Below are positions 23,584-35,908 of a stretch of DNA of 64,000 nt, piece by piece. The notes under the pieces are model-generated. The model was not told the origin of the DNA, searched no databases, and saw only the letters and a list, made by a program, of their open reading frames with translations. The DNA is taken from assembly GCA_951217055.1 (NCBI GenBank), contig OX578284.1, forward strand, positions 15,681,687 through 15,745,686, given 5' to 3'. The stretch is from Gerris lacustris. Lineage: Eukaryota > Arthropoda > Insecta > Hemiptera > Gerridae. Numbering within the stretch: the stretch's first letter is position 1; every line of letters starts with the position of its first letter. Both the position numbers and the translations under genes were made by a program.

Positions 23584-24794
23584 CTGTAAAAAGAAGAACA
23601 AAATATATCAATAACTAAAATCTTGAAGTTTGGTATGGATTAGTTTTTCTTTTGAAGATAATCCAAACATATATTAAATTCAACGTAATATTGTTACATT
23701 AAATTTGGATGAAACAATTTAACCATTAATGGTAGTATTAGACTAAAATTAATTTCATGATTGAAGCAAGACTTCAAATAAAATACATTTAACATTATAT
23801 ACCCGTTAAAATGTATCCTGAATTCCAAGCCTTAAAATGGTCGAAGAAGATTTACCCACATACAAAAATATGGGACAAAATGGAAAATAGTTTTACCCAC
23901 GGGTGGAATGAAAAATGTTAATTTAATTCGTATTTTCCCAAAAATACGAATTATTTGGTCTCGGTTTTTATGGAAGACTTTATGGAATTGTTGGGGAAGA
24001 AACGCATAATAATTCCTTATCAGTATCAAGCACTCTCAAATAAAATGATTATATATAATGGAAGGCCCAATGCACACGCACACGGTCTCGGACAACAAGG
24101 TCGGCACAATGTCTCGAACGTCAGGCATATGGTTTGCGAAGATGTGGCGGAGACGTGACGAGACTGATGCACAAAGAGAAATTGTCAGGTGGTTTATTTC
24201 AGACGTCAGGTAAGGGTTGCGAAGATGAGGTGAACACGTGACGAGAATGATGCACACAAAAATGGCAAAAAGCCGAGGTAAGTAAAAGTGCTTACTTCAG
24301 ACGATTTGATTATGACTTCCTTGCTCTCATACAAATAACCAATAATAAAAAAATGAGATTTTTGGTCCACCCTTTATTATATAAAGAAGGAGAAGAACAG
24401 CATGTTCGACATTTTATGATAGAATTGTGATGTTTACCGAAATTTTGTAGAATATATAACTCACTCAATTCGTTTAATATGACAAATTAAAAAACTGCCT
24501 TAAATACAATTGCGAATAACTAGAGACAATGTATTTCTCCAGAAGCGAGGATTGTGATAACCTTGAGAATCATTGATTTACCGGAACAAGTGAAGTTGTA
24601 CAGTATATTGATGGATATGATTAATTTTTTTCAAATAAAATCTACGATTAACTTAAATAAAAGCTACTGACTTTTCCCCCCTTATTTTTCAAAAGTAACT
24701 TCTACGAAAAAAAAAAAAAAAAAATAGTGGCGTGAGAATGAAAAATGAAACTTACGTGCTCTTACAGTAAGTTCAGATTTATAACTGCAGATTT

Positions 24795-25530
24795 ATTAAC
24801 AGATTAACATCTGCTCGGACAGTCAGGCGGCGATTAAGTCTTTGGCTATTCCGAGATGCACTTCTAAATTAGTGACAGATTGCAAGAGATTTCTTAATGA
24901 TCAGTCAAGACAGAATGCTGTCCACCTAGTATGGGTTTCAGGACATAGTGGGATAGAAGGGAATGAATTGGCAGATCAATTGGCTGGGCAAGGTTCCAGT
25001 GTAATTCCTTCTGTCCCGGAACCAGTGGTAGGTATATCTCGCTGCATTGTCAGGACCGCTTTAAAGAAGTCTTTGTTAAAAGATTTTCAAAGAACCTAGG
25101 AAACTGCTCCCAGAATGAGACAGTCCAAGCTGTTTATTTCAGGACCATCTCACAAAGTTACTAATACACTATTGACCCTTAACATGGGTCAATAGTGGGC
25201 AATAGGGGCACTTGTCATCTTATGACTGAATTTATAACCGGTCACTGTCGTCTCAACAGACACTTGCAGCTGCTACGCTTGGTTGAAAGTCCCACCTGTC
25301 GGCTGTGTGGAGAGGAAGATAAAACTACTATTCACCTACTAAGCTGCTGCCCAGTGTTGGCTCGTTTAAGATGGCAAACCTTTGGAATGCTAATTCTTTC
25401 CTTAAACGAGTTCAAGGGACTGGCTCTGAACAGACTCCTGACTTTTTGTGAGTCTGTCAGTCTGCTGAGACTATAGAAAACACAGAGAGAGAATTCTTCA
25501 CCTACCCCAGGGTTGCTTAATGGACCCACC
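24795..25530 (+). pseudogene. Non-LTR retrotransposon 3' end: RNase H half and CCHC-like tail
   Basis: Frame 1 (to 25099) reads SDSQAAIKSL near 24822 and then HLVWVSGHSGIEGNELADQL, the last two acidic motifs of RNase H. After a stop and a shift, 25210-25440 reads TEFITGHCRLNRHLQLLRL, SPTCRLCGEEDKTTIHLLSC, the usual Cys/His tail of RNase H-bearing I/Jockey/LOA-type LINEs. 5' truncated, with at least one stop and one frameshift; a 3' UTR-like stretch follows. Related debris is at 51145-51420. Confidence 0.75.
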
Positions 25531-26659
25531 TAAGTGGGTCCATGTCTCTATGTCTCTGTGTGGTCTGTGTCTCTGGGTTTTAAACCCCCAGGTGGGGAAA
25601 AAAATCCCATGTTTAGGGAACAAGTTTGCATTGACACTAATCGACTTCTGCAATGGGAGATATTTGTAAATCTATTTTTGACGGTAAATTATAATGGCCT
25701 TATTTCGTTCCAGACAACACCATGCCACTTTTCACGTAACTCCCTGTCTATGATGTAGGTAGAAGTCTACGAACCTTCAATTTGGATATAATATATGCGA
25801 TACTGGACAGGTTATTCCATAAGGGGCATTGACGGCTTTATAAATGTCGGGAGCTGCTTTAATACCTACAAACTGATTATTGTACGTGGAAAGACAACTG
25901 TTTAAAATCCTTTACTACTTACCATGGGAAATTCTCAACATATTATTTATTTAGATCACAATTTTCAATTGATTTTCATATTTTCTATTTTCAAGATCAA
26001 GATACTAATGCAAGCTTCTTATATATTTTCCTTTTACTTCAAACCCTAAAAAATAAGACTATGTTATACCTAAAGTACAAAGTAATTGTTCCTTCTATCT
26101 CACCTTATAATTTAAATGTTAAATATGAACATTACCTCGAAGAAAATACAACCTGCCAACTCTTAAACATAAAAGAGGAAAAACCTAGAACCTTCTTTTC
26201 CACTCATCCCTTTTTTAAAAAAACATATTCCGACCAAAAAAAGAAGGCAATAAAAGCAGTTTTGCACGGGACAAGAAAGAAAGACAGGACTACGTAATGA
26301 AATAGATGGTAAATGTATGTTTTTCAAGTAGAGTGGAAAATTTTACCTGGGTTACTTCCCAAGAGCTACGTGGGGGTCCATATAATAATGGTTTTTTTTA
26401 CACAAAGCAGTAAATTACATGGTTAACCCTTGTCTTACTTTTTTGACTTTTAGCATCCTTTTGTACATTTATCCGACATAGTGTATTAACAATTATTAAC
26501 TTGGTTAGTTCATTTATTTTGGTCCTCAAGAAGAATTTTGTCTTGTTAAAAAAAAAGTGTAACGTATTTTAATTAGTAATTTATAAGTGAATTAATACCA
26601 GAGTAGTTGAATTTTTTCTATATTCTTTATCAAATTAGATTCCAAAAGTTATCTTCCTT

Positions 26660-27490
26660 CCATCCATACCGAAATTAACGGAAACTATGTGATCGTTTTG
26701 AAGAACGAACATTTTTTATTGCAGGTATGGGACATTGTAGGTATGGAAACATTTTTTATGTTTCCGATTTCAAAAATTCCAAGAAAGAAATCGGTTTCAG
26801 ACTTCAGGGAACATTTTTTGTTCCATGTCTGTCTGTCTCTCAATTTTTGCGAACCAACATATCTTAAAAACTACTCGTCCGATTTTAATGAAATTTGGAT
26901 GGTAGGTAATGATTAACCTATTGGTGGTCCTATATAAGTTTGAACCTTCTGCGCCCATTTCTTTCTCTTCTATGTGTACAAACATTCATTTATTTACAAC
27001 TATATCTTCAAAAGCACTCATCTGATTTTTATAAAATTTGGATGGTTTGTCGAAAGTTGCAGATAGCAAGGATTAATTTAAACAGTCTGCGCTCTTAACT
27101 TATATGGTAGGCCATAATTAGCTCATCTTTGGTCCCATATAAGTTTCAAACTTCTGCGCTCATTTGTTTCTCTTCCACATGCACCCAAAAATGCATTTAT
27201 TTACACCTATAGCTTCAAAAGTACTTATCTGATTTGTATGAAACTTTTATAGTTTATTGAAAGTAACCCACAGATAGCCCCAGATAAATATTAACAGTCA
27301 GCGCACTTTAACTTTTGCTAAATTGATACTTTGTTTCATGTAAAAAATCAAAACAATTTTGGCTGATTAAAAACGTGGGAAACGATTAAACAAATTAGAC
27401 AATAATGGATTGTGAAAGCATAAAATTACTTTATGCTTCCGTGAAAGGATGCGAGGAAGCTATGTGCCACACCAATTTGCAATCTATTTT
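26660..27490 (+). repeat. Family E dispersed repeat, longer copy
   Basis: TTTGCGAACCAACATATCTT at 26845 matches 20325. Three related modules follow (ATGGTAGGTAATGATTA, ATGGTTTGTCGAAAGTTG, TATGGTAGGCCATAATT). It ends GATGCGAGGAAGCTATGTGC, the inverse of 19515-19545. Confidence 0.5.
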
Positions 27491-27499
27491 TAAACTCTT

Positions 27500-29100
27500 T
27501 AAACTGTTTAGACTCTTTAAACGGTTTAGACTACACTATTTAGTTAAGAAAGTATAGTAATACATTTTACCTATTTGAAGTAGAAGCTACAACAAATATG
27601 ATAAGAATACAACTACGAGGGAGTACACCTTTACCTTTTTACTACGTTTTTATTAGCTTGCTTTCTTGTTTGTTTGTCCAGTACAAATCTTGCAATCGAT
27701 TTTTAACTAACTTCCCGAGTAGCTAAACATTTGAAACTTTTTGAATCGCTCAGAACATGATGACAATGCATTATTTTAATACTTTTAGCCATCTTTGAGC
27801 AGAATTTAATTAGTTTTCAGCAAATTTTGCTGTATGGAAAGTTAGTTCGGAAAAAATCCGCAAGTTATTTTAGTTGTTTTGACATGTCCCATATTTACAA
27901 TCTTCATTTTGACGGGTTTTAAATTTGTGAATGACAGCGAAAAGTAAACAAAGAAATAAATTAATTGACGTGTGACACCCAGGTTTATTTACACTTGTGT
28001 CATAGGTATAGGTTTAATTTTTCTGCATCTGTACTTCTTTACTTGTACACATTTTTCTTCTCTTACTGTCCCTACACAGGGGCATATCAATGGCACGGTT
28101 TAGATTCGGTGTTGGTGAGATCCGTTGTACAAAGATTTGTCTTTTAATAGGTTTAAGATCAGCTCTCTAGATGGTTGTCATTATTATGTGAAGTAAATAA
28201 ATTCGGAACTATGTATTTTTTTATTTATTTTTTTTTCACTAACATTATATATATCAATGACAATTATATTATCAACAATACATATATGATTCAATAGAAA
28301 ATTTAAAAACGTACTATATAAAAAGTTCTTTTTATCTTGTAATTATTCCTCATTTTTCCATGCCTTAAAGTCAGTAGTTAATAGTTTAATTTTATCTCAA
28401 CCTTTATTATTTTGAGACTCTATTCCAGACGTTTTTGGTTATTGTTATTATTAAAGAAAATTTCTTATTGATGTTGACTCTCTTTGTCCAATAAATAAAA
28501 GTTAACATTTTCTTTTAGAAGAACGAAGTAAGTTATACTGAAAAGGAAATAAGGAAATATTTGTTGTAGTCCAACTCGTTCCTAATTGAATTCTATCATC
28601 AGACTTCTTCTACAATTCAAGTTATTGTGACTTTAACAAATCAAATTTGGAACTAAAGTTCTTTATAAAAAAACTAAAAAAATCCTGTGTCACGTATTAT
28701 GCTATGCTGAGTTATTTTTTAACTTTAAGCATATCGTTATATAGTTTTAAAAGAAAATTGTATTTTTTTTTAATAAATTAAATACAAATAATTATTAAAC
28801 TTGGTTTGTGCTTGTCATTTTTTTTTTTTAGAGGAAGACGGTGTTTAAAAATTAAGTAGAGGTTATTGAGAGGTTATATTTATTGGTTTTTGAAAAATAT
28901 TATTTTAAAAATATTATTTTGATGTGTCATCAAAGGATGAATTAATAAATTCTACTTTGTATTTTTATTTTTATTTTATATTTCCATTTCTTTTTCTATT
29001 TAAATTATATTTTACACTTACATTTCTATTTCATATTTCCATTTCATTTTCAATTCTATTTTACACTTGCATTATGTAATGATGAACATGTTCTTTGTGT
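27500..29100. other. Intron DNA without recognised elements
   Basis: AT-rich, with T-rich simple sequence at 28955-29060. A 60-codon plus-strand frame at 27965 shows no recognisable domain. Confidence 0.5.
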
Positions 29101-29108
29101 TCTAGCAT

Positions 29109-29311
29109 ATAGTTTCTTTTATAGGAAGAATTTATATTATTATAGTTTCTTTTATAGGAAAAATTTATATTATTATAGTTTCTTTTATTGGAATAATTTA
29201 TATTATTATAGTTTCTTTTATAGGAAGAATTTATATTATTATAGTTTCTTTTATAGGAATAATTTATATTATTATAGTTTCTTTTATAGGAAGAATTTAT
29301 ATTATTATAGT
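29109..29311. repeat. 33-bp tandem repeat, six copies
   Basis: Unit ATAGTTTCTTTTATAGGAAG followed by AATTTATATTATT. Exact spacing of 33 bases with one or two changes per copy. Confidence 0.85.
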
Positions 29312-29394
29312 TTCAATTAACTTCAAATTAACTATTTATATTAGACATGTTCACGGGAACCAAAAATCCTTAATATATGTAGTAGATTTTTATT

Positions 29395-29580
29395 TTAAAT
29401 TCAACCTTCTTCACTTCAAATTAAACCCTTTACATTTTAAATTTAACCTTTTACATTTAAAATTCAACCTTTTACACTTCAAATTAAACCCTTTACATAT
29501 TAAATTTAACCTTTTACATTTAAAATTCAACCTTTTACACTTCAAATTAAACCCTTTACATTTTAAATTTAAGCTTTTAG
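29395..29580. repeat. ~64-bp tandem repeat, about three copies
   Basis: TTCAAATTAAACCCTTTACA recurs near 29414, 29478 and 29542, with ATTTAACCTTTTACATTTAA between. Confidence 0.7.
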
Positions 29581-29880
29581 CATCGGGGAGAACGAATGCT
29601 CATTCGGGGGCGAATGCTCTAGTGTATCCCCCCTTTACACTTCAAATTCAACCTAAATAAAAAAGTGAAAACAAATCTTTTTCTACCATAGGTGGGAGGA
29701 AAAGTAAAATTATATGATTCGTACTATTTGTATGGATCGTTGAAGGGTTGAAAAATAGTACATTACGCGTCTAGTGCGCAAAGTAGCATTTTGCATGCGA
29801 GTGTGGAGTTTGTTCCCGAGCGACAGCGAGGGTAGTAAAACCACACGAGCAAAGCAACACATTTGAGCACATTATTTATA
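29575..29880. other. GC-richer patches with CGAGGG-type words
   Basis: TCCCGAGCGACAGCGAGGG (29814-29832) and CACACGAGCAAAGCAACAC resemble the blocks at 2390-2575 and 60420-60570, where CTCCCTCGGCT and AGCCGAGGGA pair. Likely one more dispersed repeat class. Confidence 0.35.
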
Positions 29881-30074
29881 CAAGTTGTTGAGTAAATAAA
29901 TAATATGAACATTATGAAAGAATAAATAGAAACTACAGGGATTACGACGTTAATTTATATTTTTATTGTTAAAAAGTGTCTCAGATCCTCTAATTTTATT
30001 AGATTCGTCGAACTGTAAACTCCTATAGTTTTCCATACTAAATTTATACGTTAGCAAAATAAAATTGACCACCT

Positions 30075-30077
<3 letters not shown>

Positions 30078-30145
<68 letters not shown>
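30078..30145. repeat. TA microsatellite
   Basis: About 68 bp of TA. Confidence 0.98.
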
Positions 30146-30147
<2 letters not shown>

Positions 30148-31159
30148 ATCACTGTCATTCGAATAAACTCATAAGTTACTAAAGGTTAAAGGCAAATCAA
30201 TTCTAAAGTGAAAAAGGCAAGAGGTGACGGAAGAATTAAACTCGTGGATTATTACTTTGTTTGACTTTTTTTTGTTTTCAGTTAGTTCTTAGGATGCTTG
30301 TTAGGTTCCCTAACAAGCTAATAAAGTATAACAAAGCCAATTTAGGTTAAATGAAAATAAAATAATAATAAGACTTTATTTTGTTTAAACCAAACTTTTT
30401 ACTGTATTATATTTTTAAAGCTAATATTTAAATTAATAATTTATGTATATTCACTACTGTTTGGCGTATGTAATGTTTTAAGCTTAGCTATATGCTAATT
30501 TATAACTCTCCCTTCGAGAGAACGTTTAATGTATATTTTACAACGTTTGCTCATTCACTCACGGCTAACGCCTTTACATAAATGAAAATGCTGAACTTGA
30601 AATTGTTGTTGGAGCAATTCGACGTAAATCTTTTAATGTTAACATTTACCCACATTGTACTTGGTTAGTTAGGAGTTTTCTTTAATGCTACATACTAGGG
30701 AGAGATGTTTAAGGATTAACTTTTATATAATTCTAAAGGTATATTTATTCAGTTCTTCATTTTACACTTGTTTTATAATTTTATAAAACAAGTGTTATTT
30801 TATAGTTTTATAATTCAGATAGAAAGTTGAGGTGGTTAGAGGTATGAAACTTCACATAATACCTTGATTAAACTAAGTTTCAATAAGGTATTTTAATAAA
30901 GTGATTAGAGGTATAAAACTCCACATAATAACTTGATTAAACTAAGTATTAACTTAGTTTCAATAAGGTAGTTTAATTAAATTCATAATTTTCCTGTGAA
31001 ATCCGCGTAAAGGGGGATTTTAAATGAGGTAACACTTACTTAATCCTCAGTGCTACAGCTCATGTACCCCCACGGAACACGAATTACGGCTGCAATCCTT
31101 GCTTTTCCTCCTAACTCCATTGACTCAGTGATCATGGCTCATAAGTAGTTAAAGATTGA

Positions 31160-31440
31160 CAGCTATTGAAGTTTTGGCCGATGATAGTGTTATGAAAAGG
31201 TACATCCACTCTTCATTGTCTACTATTGAGCAGATATTTTTATTTGGCTATGTCCCATTGTGCACCCTATCTCTGAGAGTCTCATCTCTGCTGCTACCCG
31301 TATTGAAGTTTTGGCCGATAATGGTGATGTGCAAAGGTACGTCCGCTCTTCATTGTCTGCTGGTGAGCAGATATGTTTATTTGGCTATGTCCCATTGTTC
31401 ACCCCATCTCTGAGAGTCTCATATCAGCTGCTATCCACTA
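31160..31440. repeat. ~136-bp tandem duplication
   Basis: ATTGAAGTTTTGGCCGAT...TTTGGCTATGTCCCATTGT occurs twice in a row, about 136 bases apart and about 85-90% alike. It resembles coding DNA (two short overlapping frames) but no domain is recognised. Confidence 0.7.
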
Positions 31441-31589
31441 CAAGTAGGTAAAGCATCCTCTAGGGCTTGTTTAAAGTGTAACATCCCTGAAGAGGTTTCC
31501 AATAGTGAAAATTAAATGCAACACTGGAGGCCTCGGTATTCCAGATTGGAAAGAAGTTGGCTCACCTATAAATAAAGTTAACAGCATCA

Positions 31590-31865
31590 TACGTAGTTAC
31601 AACTGGGATGGGTTACCACGCAGATCTGGGTTTAAGACCCGGACCAAGACCAGAACTTGGTGTTCAGCCAGCATTGCCTTTTAAATGGGTTAGCTTCTTA
31701 TGTGAAGTGGCGACTAACTGGTGACGTATACCAAGTATAAAGTTTATATAGCTGATGGAGTGACACACTAACCCCGTATTGTCCATTACATACATAGTTG
31801 TATAAGCCCTTTGGCAGGCATTGGCCCTTCAAGGGCTGTTGCGCCACGAAGTTAGTTAGTTCTTG
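31590..31865 (+). repeat. Possible SINE-like repeat
   Basis: GATGGGTTACCACGCAGATC TGGGTTTAAGACCCGG resembles A/B box remains. The 3' side has TTGGCCCTTCAAGGGCTGTT GCGCCACG, a short hairpin. No second copy seen in the window. Confidence 0.3.
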
Positions 31866-32589
31866 AGGTTACACTTCAGTTTTAATAACACTAAAACGTA
31901 TTATTGGGACATATATTGCATGAGAAGAATATTTTTATTTTGTTTGGTTAGTTAGAAGTTTACATTCTACACGAAAACGGTAGTCGTTTTATGCAAGTGA
32001 CTCAAAAAGTTAAAATTAATGCACACAGTTGGAAGATGAAATAAAAGAAGATACAGGACTATTCTCTTATATGGTAAAGATTGAGAATCGATCCATTTAA
32101 AAGCCATTTAATGGTAGAGATCACCAAATATTATAAAATGGATTACTTATGCCTGATTTCTTCTATCAGCAGTTGTAGAAGGTTTGCTGATAAAATATCC
32201 TGATGATTCTCTAGTCCTAGGCCTAGGACGGAGCCAGGGAAATTTACACCTCGTTCTTCTACCTAAGTCCTGACATAGGCCATCCTTCTTCGTTCTAGTT
32301 CTCCGTTACTAGTTCTTCTATACCCCCTGGCATGTGGCCTCGTAAGCTGTCGAAGGTTCCGCTCCTACTCCATCTTAAATACGGCCAAACCAGGAAAATT
32401 GTACTTTTCAAGTTTATAGCCTAGACGGCTCTGTTGGAATCCTTTTCTAACTCCGATTCTTGCATTTCCTGCAACGCTTCCGCGCATTGCCGTTTGGATC
32501 CTCATTTCTTGTTTCATTGGTCTCAATGATTCACAACTGTTCAATGTTTACTTAAGATTCACATAATCTTCATTATATATATTTAAAAA

Positions 32590-33010
32590 AATCGGTCCGA
32601 GACAACTCAGACCAAAAATTCTCTTTTACGAGTTCACAATTACTTAGCCCAGTGTTTTCCATTTATTAGTTTTCATACATAGGTTCATTTAATTATTATT
32701 GAAAATTTGCCATAAAAATAACTTCTCCTCGATAGGAGTCTCCATCCACAATTAAAGTTATTTTCTCAGGAACCATATTTTCCCGGGAAAACGGCTTATA
32801 TTGTTAGATTCGTGTTTATATGGACTACATAATAGAATTTTTTATTAATACAAATATCCGGTACCGTTTTCGAGAAATTATTTTTGGGGGTAGCACCCCA
32901 AAAATTGGGGCTAAAATTTATTTCTCGATTTCACCTCGAGGTATGATATATCTTGGAACAGTTATGCCAAATTTTGGCAAAATTGGCCCAGTAGTTTAGA
33001 CTCCACGACG
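32590..33010 (+). repeat. Family D dispersed repeat
   Basis: Contains CGGTCCGAGACAACTCAGAC, TTTTCCCGGGAAAACGGCTT and TAGCACCCCAAAAATTGGGG. The same blocks occur in reverse order and strand at 58370-58745. Confidence 0.6.
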
Positions 33011-33598
33011 ACAGGCAGACCGACATTTTTTAAAAACTACTTTTTTGGACTAAGGGAACCTCAAAATGTGAAAATCCATCAAAATATCAAAATCGAATTT
33101 ACGCGCCATCACAATACTTTCTCTTTAAATGAAAAAGTAAAAAAATTAAACGATATTCTTACAGTACATTAGGTAAATAATATTCTAAAGCTTTTGTAGA
33201 ATAAAGAAGATTCTCGGATATAGTTAATCGACAAATGCACAGCATATTTATCGTAAAGAAGCTTTCAATATATAATATCATTGGATATTATACATTGGTA
33301 AACTTTTACCGAAGTTCTTTTCATACATCCAAAGCTTCATATCAATCACGAAATTCAAAAACTTTTTAACATAGAGAAACTTTACACTGTATTTACACAT
33401 TAGTATACTTTTTCTAACGGTACATGTAAAAGTTTCGGAACTTCGCTGGAAGATCGCTACCCTTCTACAAATAATATGAAAAATACCATATAAACAAACC
33501 TGGTTTTAAAATGTATGATGTATGTGCTATCAATATTTTCATGGTAAATTCACACGTACATATGTACATAATTAATATAAATAATTCGCATATATTAA

Positions 33599-33804
33599 TG
33601 TAAGAACTAAGCACTAAGTTCGCAAGAATAAGACGAGAGCTTCTTTTTCCGTTGGAATCAAAAACCACTTTTTCAAAATAAAACTATATTTATCTCTTTT
33701 ACAAAAAACTTGACATTCATAAACAAAACAATTACCTTGACAACAACAAAAAATAAATAAAACAAAAATAATAATACAATTAAATAAATACCCCAAATCC
33801 AACA
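33599..33804 (-). repeat. 3' LTR of the BEL/Pao copy
   Basis: 206 bp, identical to the 5' LTR at 35909-36114, with TG...CA ends. It is preceded by the purine tract at 33805-33815 and followed by the ATTAA duplication. Confidence 0.95.
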
Positions 33805-33815
33805 CACTCCCACCT
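33805..33815 (-). promoter_or_regulatory. Polypurine tract of the BEL/Pao copy
   Basis: Immediately upstream of the 3' LTR the minus strand reads AGGTGGGAGTG, a purine-rich run with one T, the usual plus-strand primer position in BEL elements. Confidence 0.65.
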
Positions 33816-33835
33816 AAATTAACTTCCAAGTTAAT

Positions 33836-35875
33836 TTACTCTAAGTCATGCGTCTCTGGAACCATCTCCAAAGGGTATATCTTCCTCAGGGGACGAAGTA
33901 CCTCCCCCTTAGCCGTCCGCAGCCGAACCACTCTTACGTGGCCATCTCGACCAGGGATTAACTCCTTTACTCTTGCAAGTGGCCATGAGATCCTCTTCTT
34001 TGACTCATCTTCAACAAGCACCAAATCTCCCACGATAAGCTTTCTCCTTTCTCCCTTTATTTTAGGACCATGTACTAATTGCCCTAAGTACTCAGATCGA
34101 AACCTTCGTCGAAACTGTTCTCGCAGAAGTTGCCTCCTCTTGGCACGCCGATTCAACATATGCGAATCCACAATGTCGCATTCAGGAAGCCCAGATTCTT
34201 TCGGTTCTTGTAAAAATGTATTTGGTGTGAGAGGTGAGAGGTCTGTAGGATCTTCGGAAACGTAAGTTAAGGGTCTGTTGTTTATAACCGATTCACAATC
34301 GCACAGCACAGATAGCATCTCCTCGTAACTTAGACTCGCTCTACCAAGGATCTTCCTAAGCAATGCTTTCATAACTCTAACTAATCGCTCCCACCATCCT
34401 CCCCACCACGCTGCGGACGGTACGGAGAATTTCCACATGATGCGTTTTTCGGCACAGTGGTTACCTACCTGATCCCAGTCTATGAGAACTCGAACTTTGA
34501 TTTTGTCCTTCTTTCCGATCATCGACCAATAACGGTTTGCAGCAAAACATTTCCTATCGAGTAGTTTGTAAGAGCTGCCTCTTTCTTTTGTGATAATTAC
34601 AGTTTTTTCTTCTTTTCTTGGTGCCGCATTTTGATATACTATTGGGCACATAATAGATAAATGTCTTAGTCCACAGTTTTGGCAAAGTACTTTCAACCTA
34701 CACATCTTTGCTGTATGGTTGAACTTTAAACAAAAAAAGCCCCTTTTCTTCTGCCTAATTATGTCATTAATCTGGTTAAGTGACATATTCTTCGCAGTTT
34801 CACATTTTGAATCAACTAAGGTTGCAGCAGTAGGTTCAGTAGACAATTCTAGTTTCTGTTTTAAATTCTGATGCTTTACCTCATAGTTCTTTACCGTTGA
34901 ACCTACGTTACTAACACTAAATCCTGATTTTGCTAATTCGATTTGCTCTTCCGCTTCTACTTCGTTCTTTAAAAACCTCATCAAGCTTTCGAGCCTTCTA
35001 TTAGATAGAGATTCTTTAGTACTTTCATTAATTGAAGCACTGACTCCACTTCTCTGCCATACTCGCAAAATTTCTTCTGTCAAACTGGATTCAATAAGGG
35101 ACAACAACACAGCTGCAAACTTGTTATTGTTGATGCCTAGTGATTCTAGTGATCTTAAGTGGGATTCCAATCGATCATACAACGAGACAAGATTTTGATC
35201 TTTCACTTTTCCCAAAGCGTTTTGAAGGACTAGCTCCAACAATTCTCCGATGTAGACTTCTATCAGTAAGTCATCCCTTCCATAACAAGCCTTCAATGCC
35301 TCAATAACTTTAGGGAAGTTCTCCGCAGTAGGCGGGTAACTTTCCACTAACTCACGAGCCTTCGACTTTATTACAGTAGCCTGAAGTAGGCACTGAAACT
35401 TATCTTCAGGTCTTAGGTTCGAGTCATCATTAATTACTGAGAAAAGCGACCCAAATGGTAAATACTCAATTAACTCTCCAGTGAACTTTTTCAACTCTAT
35501 TTTTGTTAAACGGCATTTTGGTCCTGAAGTTACTGAATTTTGAGAAAATACTATTGCATTGGATTGTTTTAATTTTGAATTATTAACAAAAATCTCTTCG
35601 CCTAAAAGAATTTTCACTCCGGCAAATTTAGCTATATAAACATCAGATTCATCAAAATTTTGAAGAAGCTCCTCTTCACTACACTTCGCCTCAAGCATGG
35701 CTTCTATTATCCTATCTTCTACTTCATTTAATTTATTATAGCATCCTTTTAATACTAAAAATTGCAGTTTGATTAAATTCTGCTCTCCATTATTCTGAAT
35801 TAAATGTTCAATATTTGTTACCTGCCTTGTCACTGAAGCTCTCAAAGTTGACCGCAATACTTTAAGCTGGTCCAT
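33836..35875 (-). CDS. Gag-integrase tail fusion protein of the deleted BEL/Pao element
   Basis: 679 codons from the first ATG (35875); the frame is open nine codons earlier, but only from a GTG inside the primer site. Order from the N terminus: a helical segment; a DUF1759-type Gag region at about 120-240 (LKKFTGELIEYLPFGSLFS; EDKFQCLLQATV); a retroviral zinc knuckle pair at about 378-408; the start of the protease up to KVRVLID near 460-466; then, with no gap, WDQVGNHCAEKR and the integrase C-terminal core (AAWWGGWWERLVRVMKALL; NNRPLTYV), and the DUF5641 tail (GDLVLVEDE; RVKELIPGRDGHVR) to the end. The first zinc knuckle lacks its first cysteine; the second (CQNCGLRHLSIMC) is intact. Protease catalytic Asp context, reverse transcriptase, RNase H and the integrase catalytic residues are absent. 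It cannot replicate itself; it might still make particles or only be carried along. Confidence 0.9.
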   Translation of the reverse strand: MDQLKVLRSTLRASVTRQVTNIEHLIQNNGEQNLIKLQFLVLKGCYNKLNEVEDRIIEAMLEAKCSEEELLQNFDESDVYIAKFAGVKILLGEEIFVNNSKLKQSNAIVFSQNSVTSGPKCRLTKIELKKFTGELIEYLPFGSLFSVINDDSNLRPEDKFQCLLQATVIKSKARELVESYPPTAENFPKVIEALKACYGRDDLLIEVYIGELLELVLQNALGKVKDQNLVSLYDRLESHLRSLESLGINNNKFAAVLLSLIESSLTEEILRVWQRSGVSASINESTKESLSNRRLESLMRFLKNEVEAEEQIELAKSGFSVSNVGSTVKNYEVKHQNLKQKLELSTEPTAATLVDSKCETAKNMSLNQINDIIRQKKRGFFCLKFNHTAKMCRLKVLCQNCGLRHLSIMCPIVYQNAAPRKEEKTVIITKERGSSYKLLDRKCFAANRYWSMIGKKDKIKVRVLIDWDQVGNHCAEKRIMWKFSVPSAAWWGGWWERLVRVMKALLRKILGRASLSYEEMLSVLCDCESVINNRPLTYVSEDPTDLSPLTPNTFLQEPKESGLPECDIVDSHMLNRRAKRRQLLREQFRRRFRSEYLGQLVHGPKIKGERRKLIVGDLVLVEDESKKRISWPLARVKELIPGRDGHVRVVRLRTAKGEVLRPLRKIYPLEMVPETHDLE

Positions 35876-35888
35876 GTCTATTCTTGGA

Positions 35889-35901
35889 GTCACGGTCGCC
35901 A
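35889..35901 (-). promoter_or_regulatory. Primer-binding site (tRNA-Arg type)
   Basis: Seven bases inside the 5' LTR the minus strand reads TGGCGACCGTGAC, complementary to the 3' end of an insect tRNA-Arg including CCA. The match of 13 bases and the location fit a minus-strand DNA primer site. tRNA identity is from memory of tRNA-Arg acceptor stems. Confidence 0.75.
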
Positions 35902-35908
35902 CAAAAAA

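Noticed and set aside
26061..26297. 78-codon plus-strand ORF in the exon B-C intron
   Set aside because: Lys/Thr/Phe-rich composition follows local AT-rich DNA; no domain, splice signals or partner exons.
33614..33829. 71-codon ORF on the minus strand, repeated at 35924-36115
   Set aside because: Both lie in the BEL LTRs and simply read the LTR sequence.
35876..35902. Start of the BEL protein nine codons upstream, at 35902
   Set aside because: That codon is GTG within the primer-binding site; the first ATG is at 35875, the more likely start in a eukaryote.
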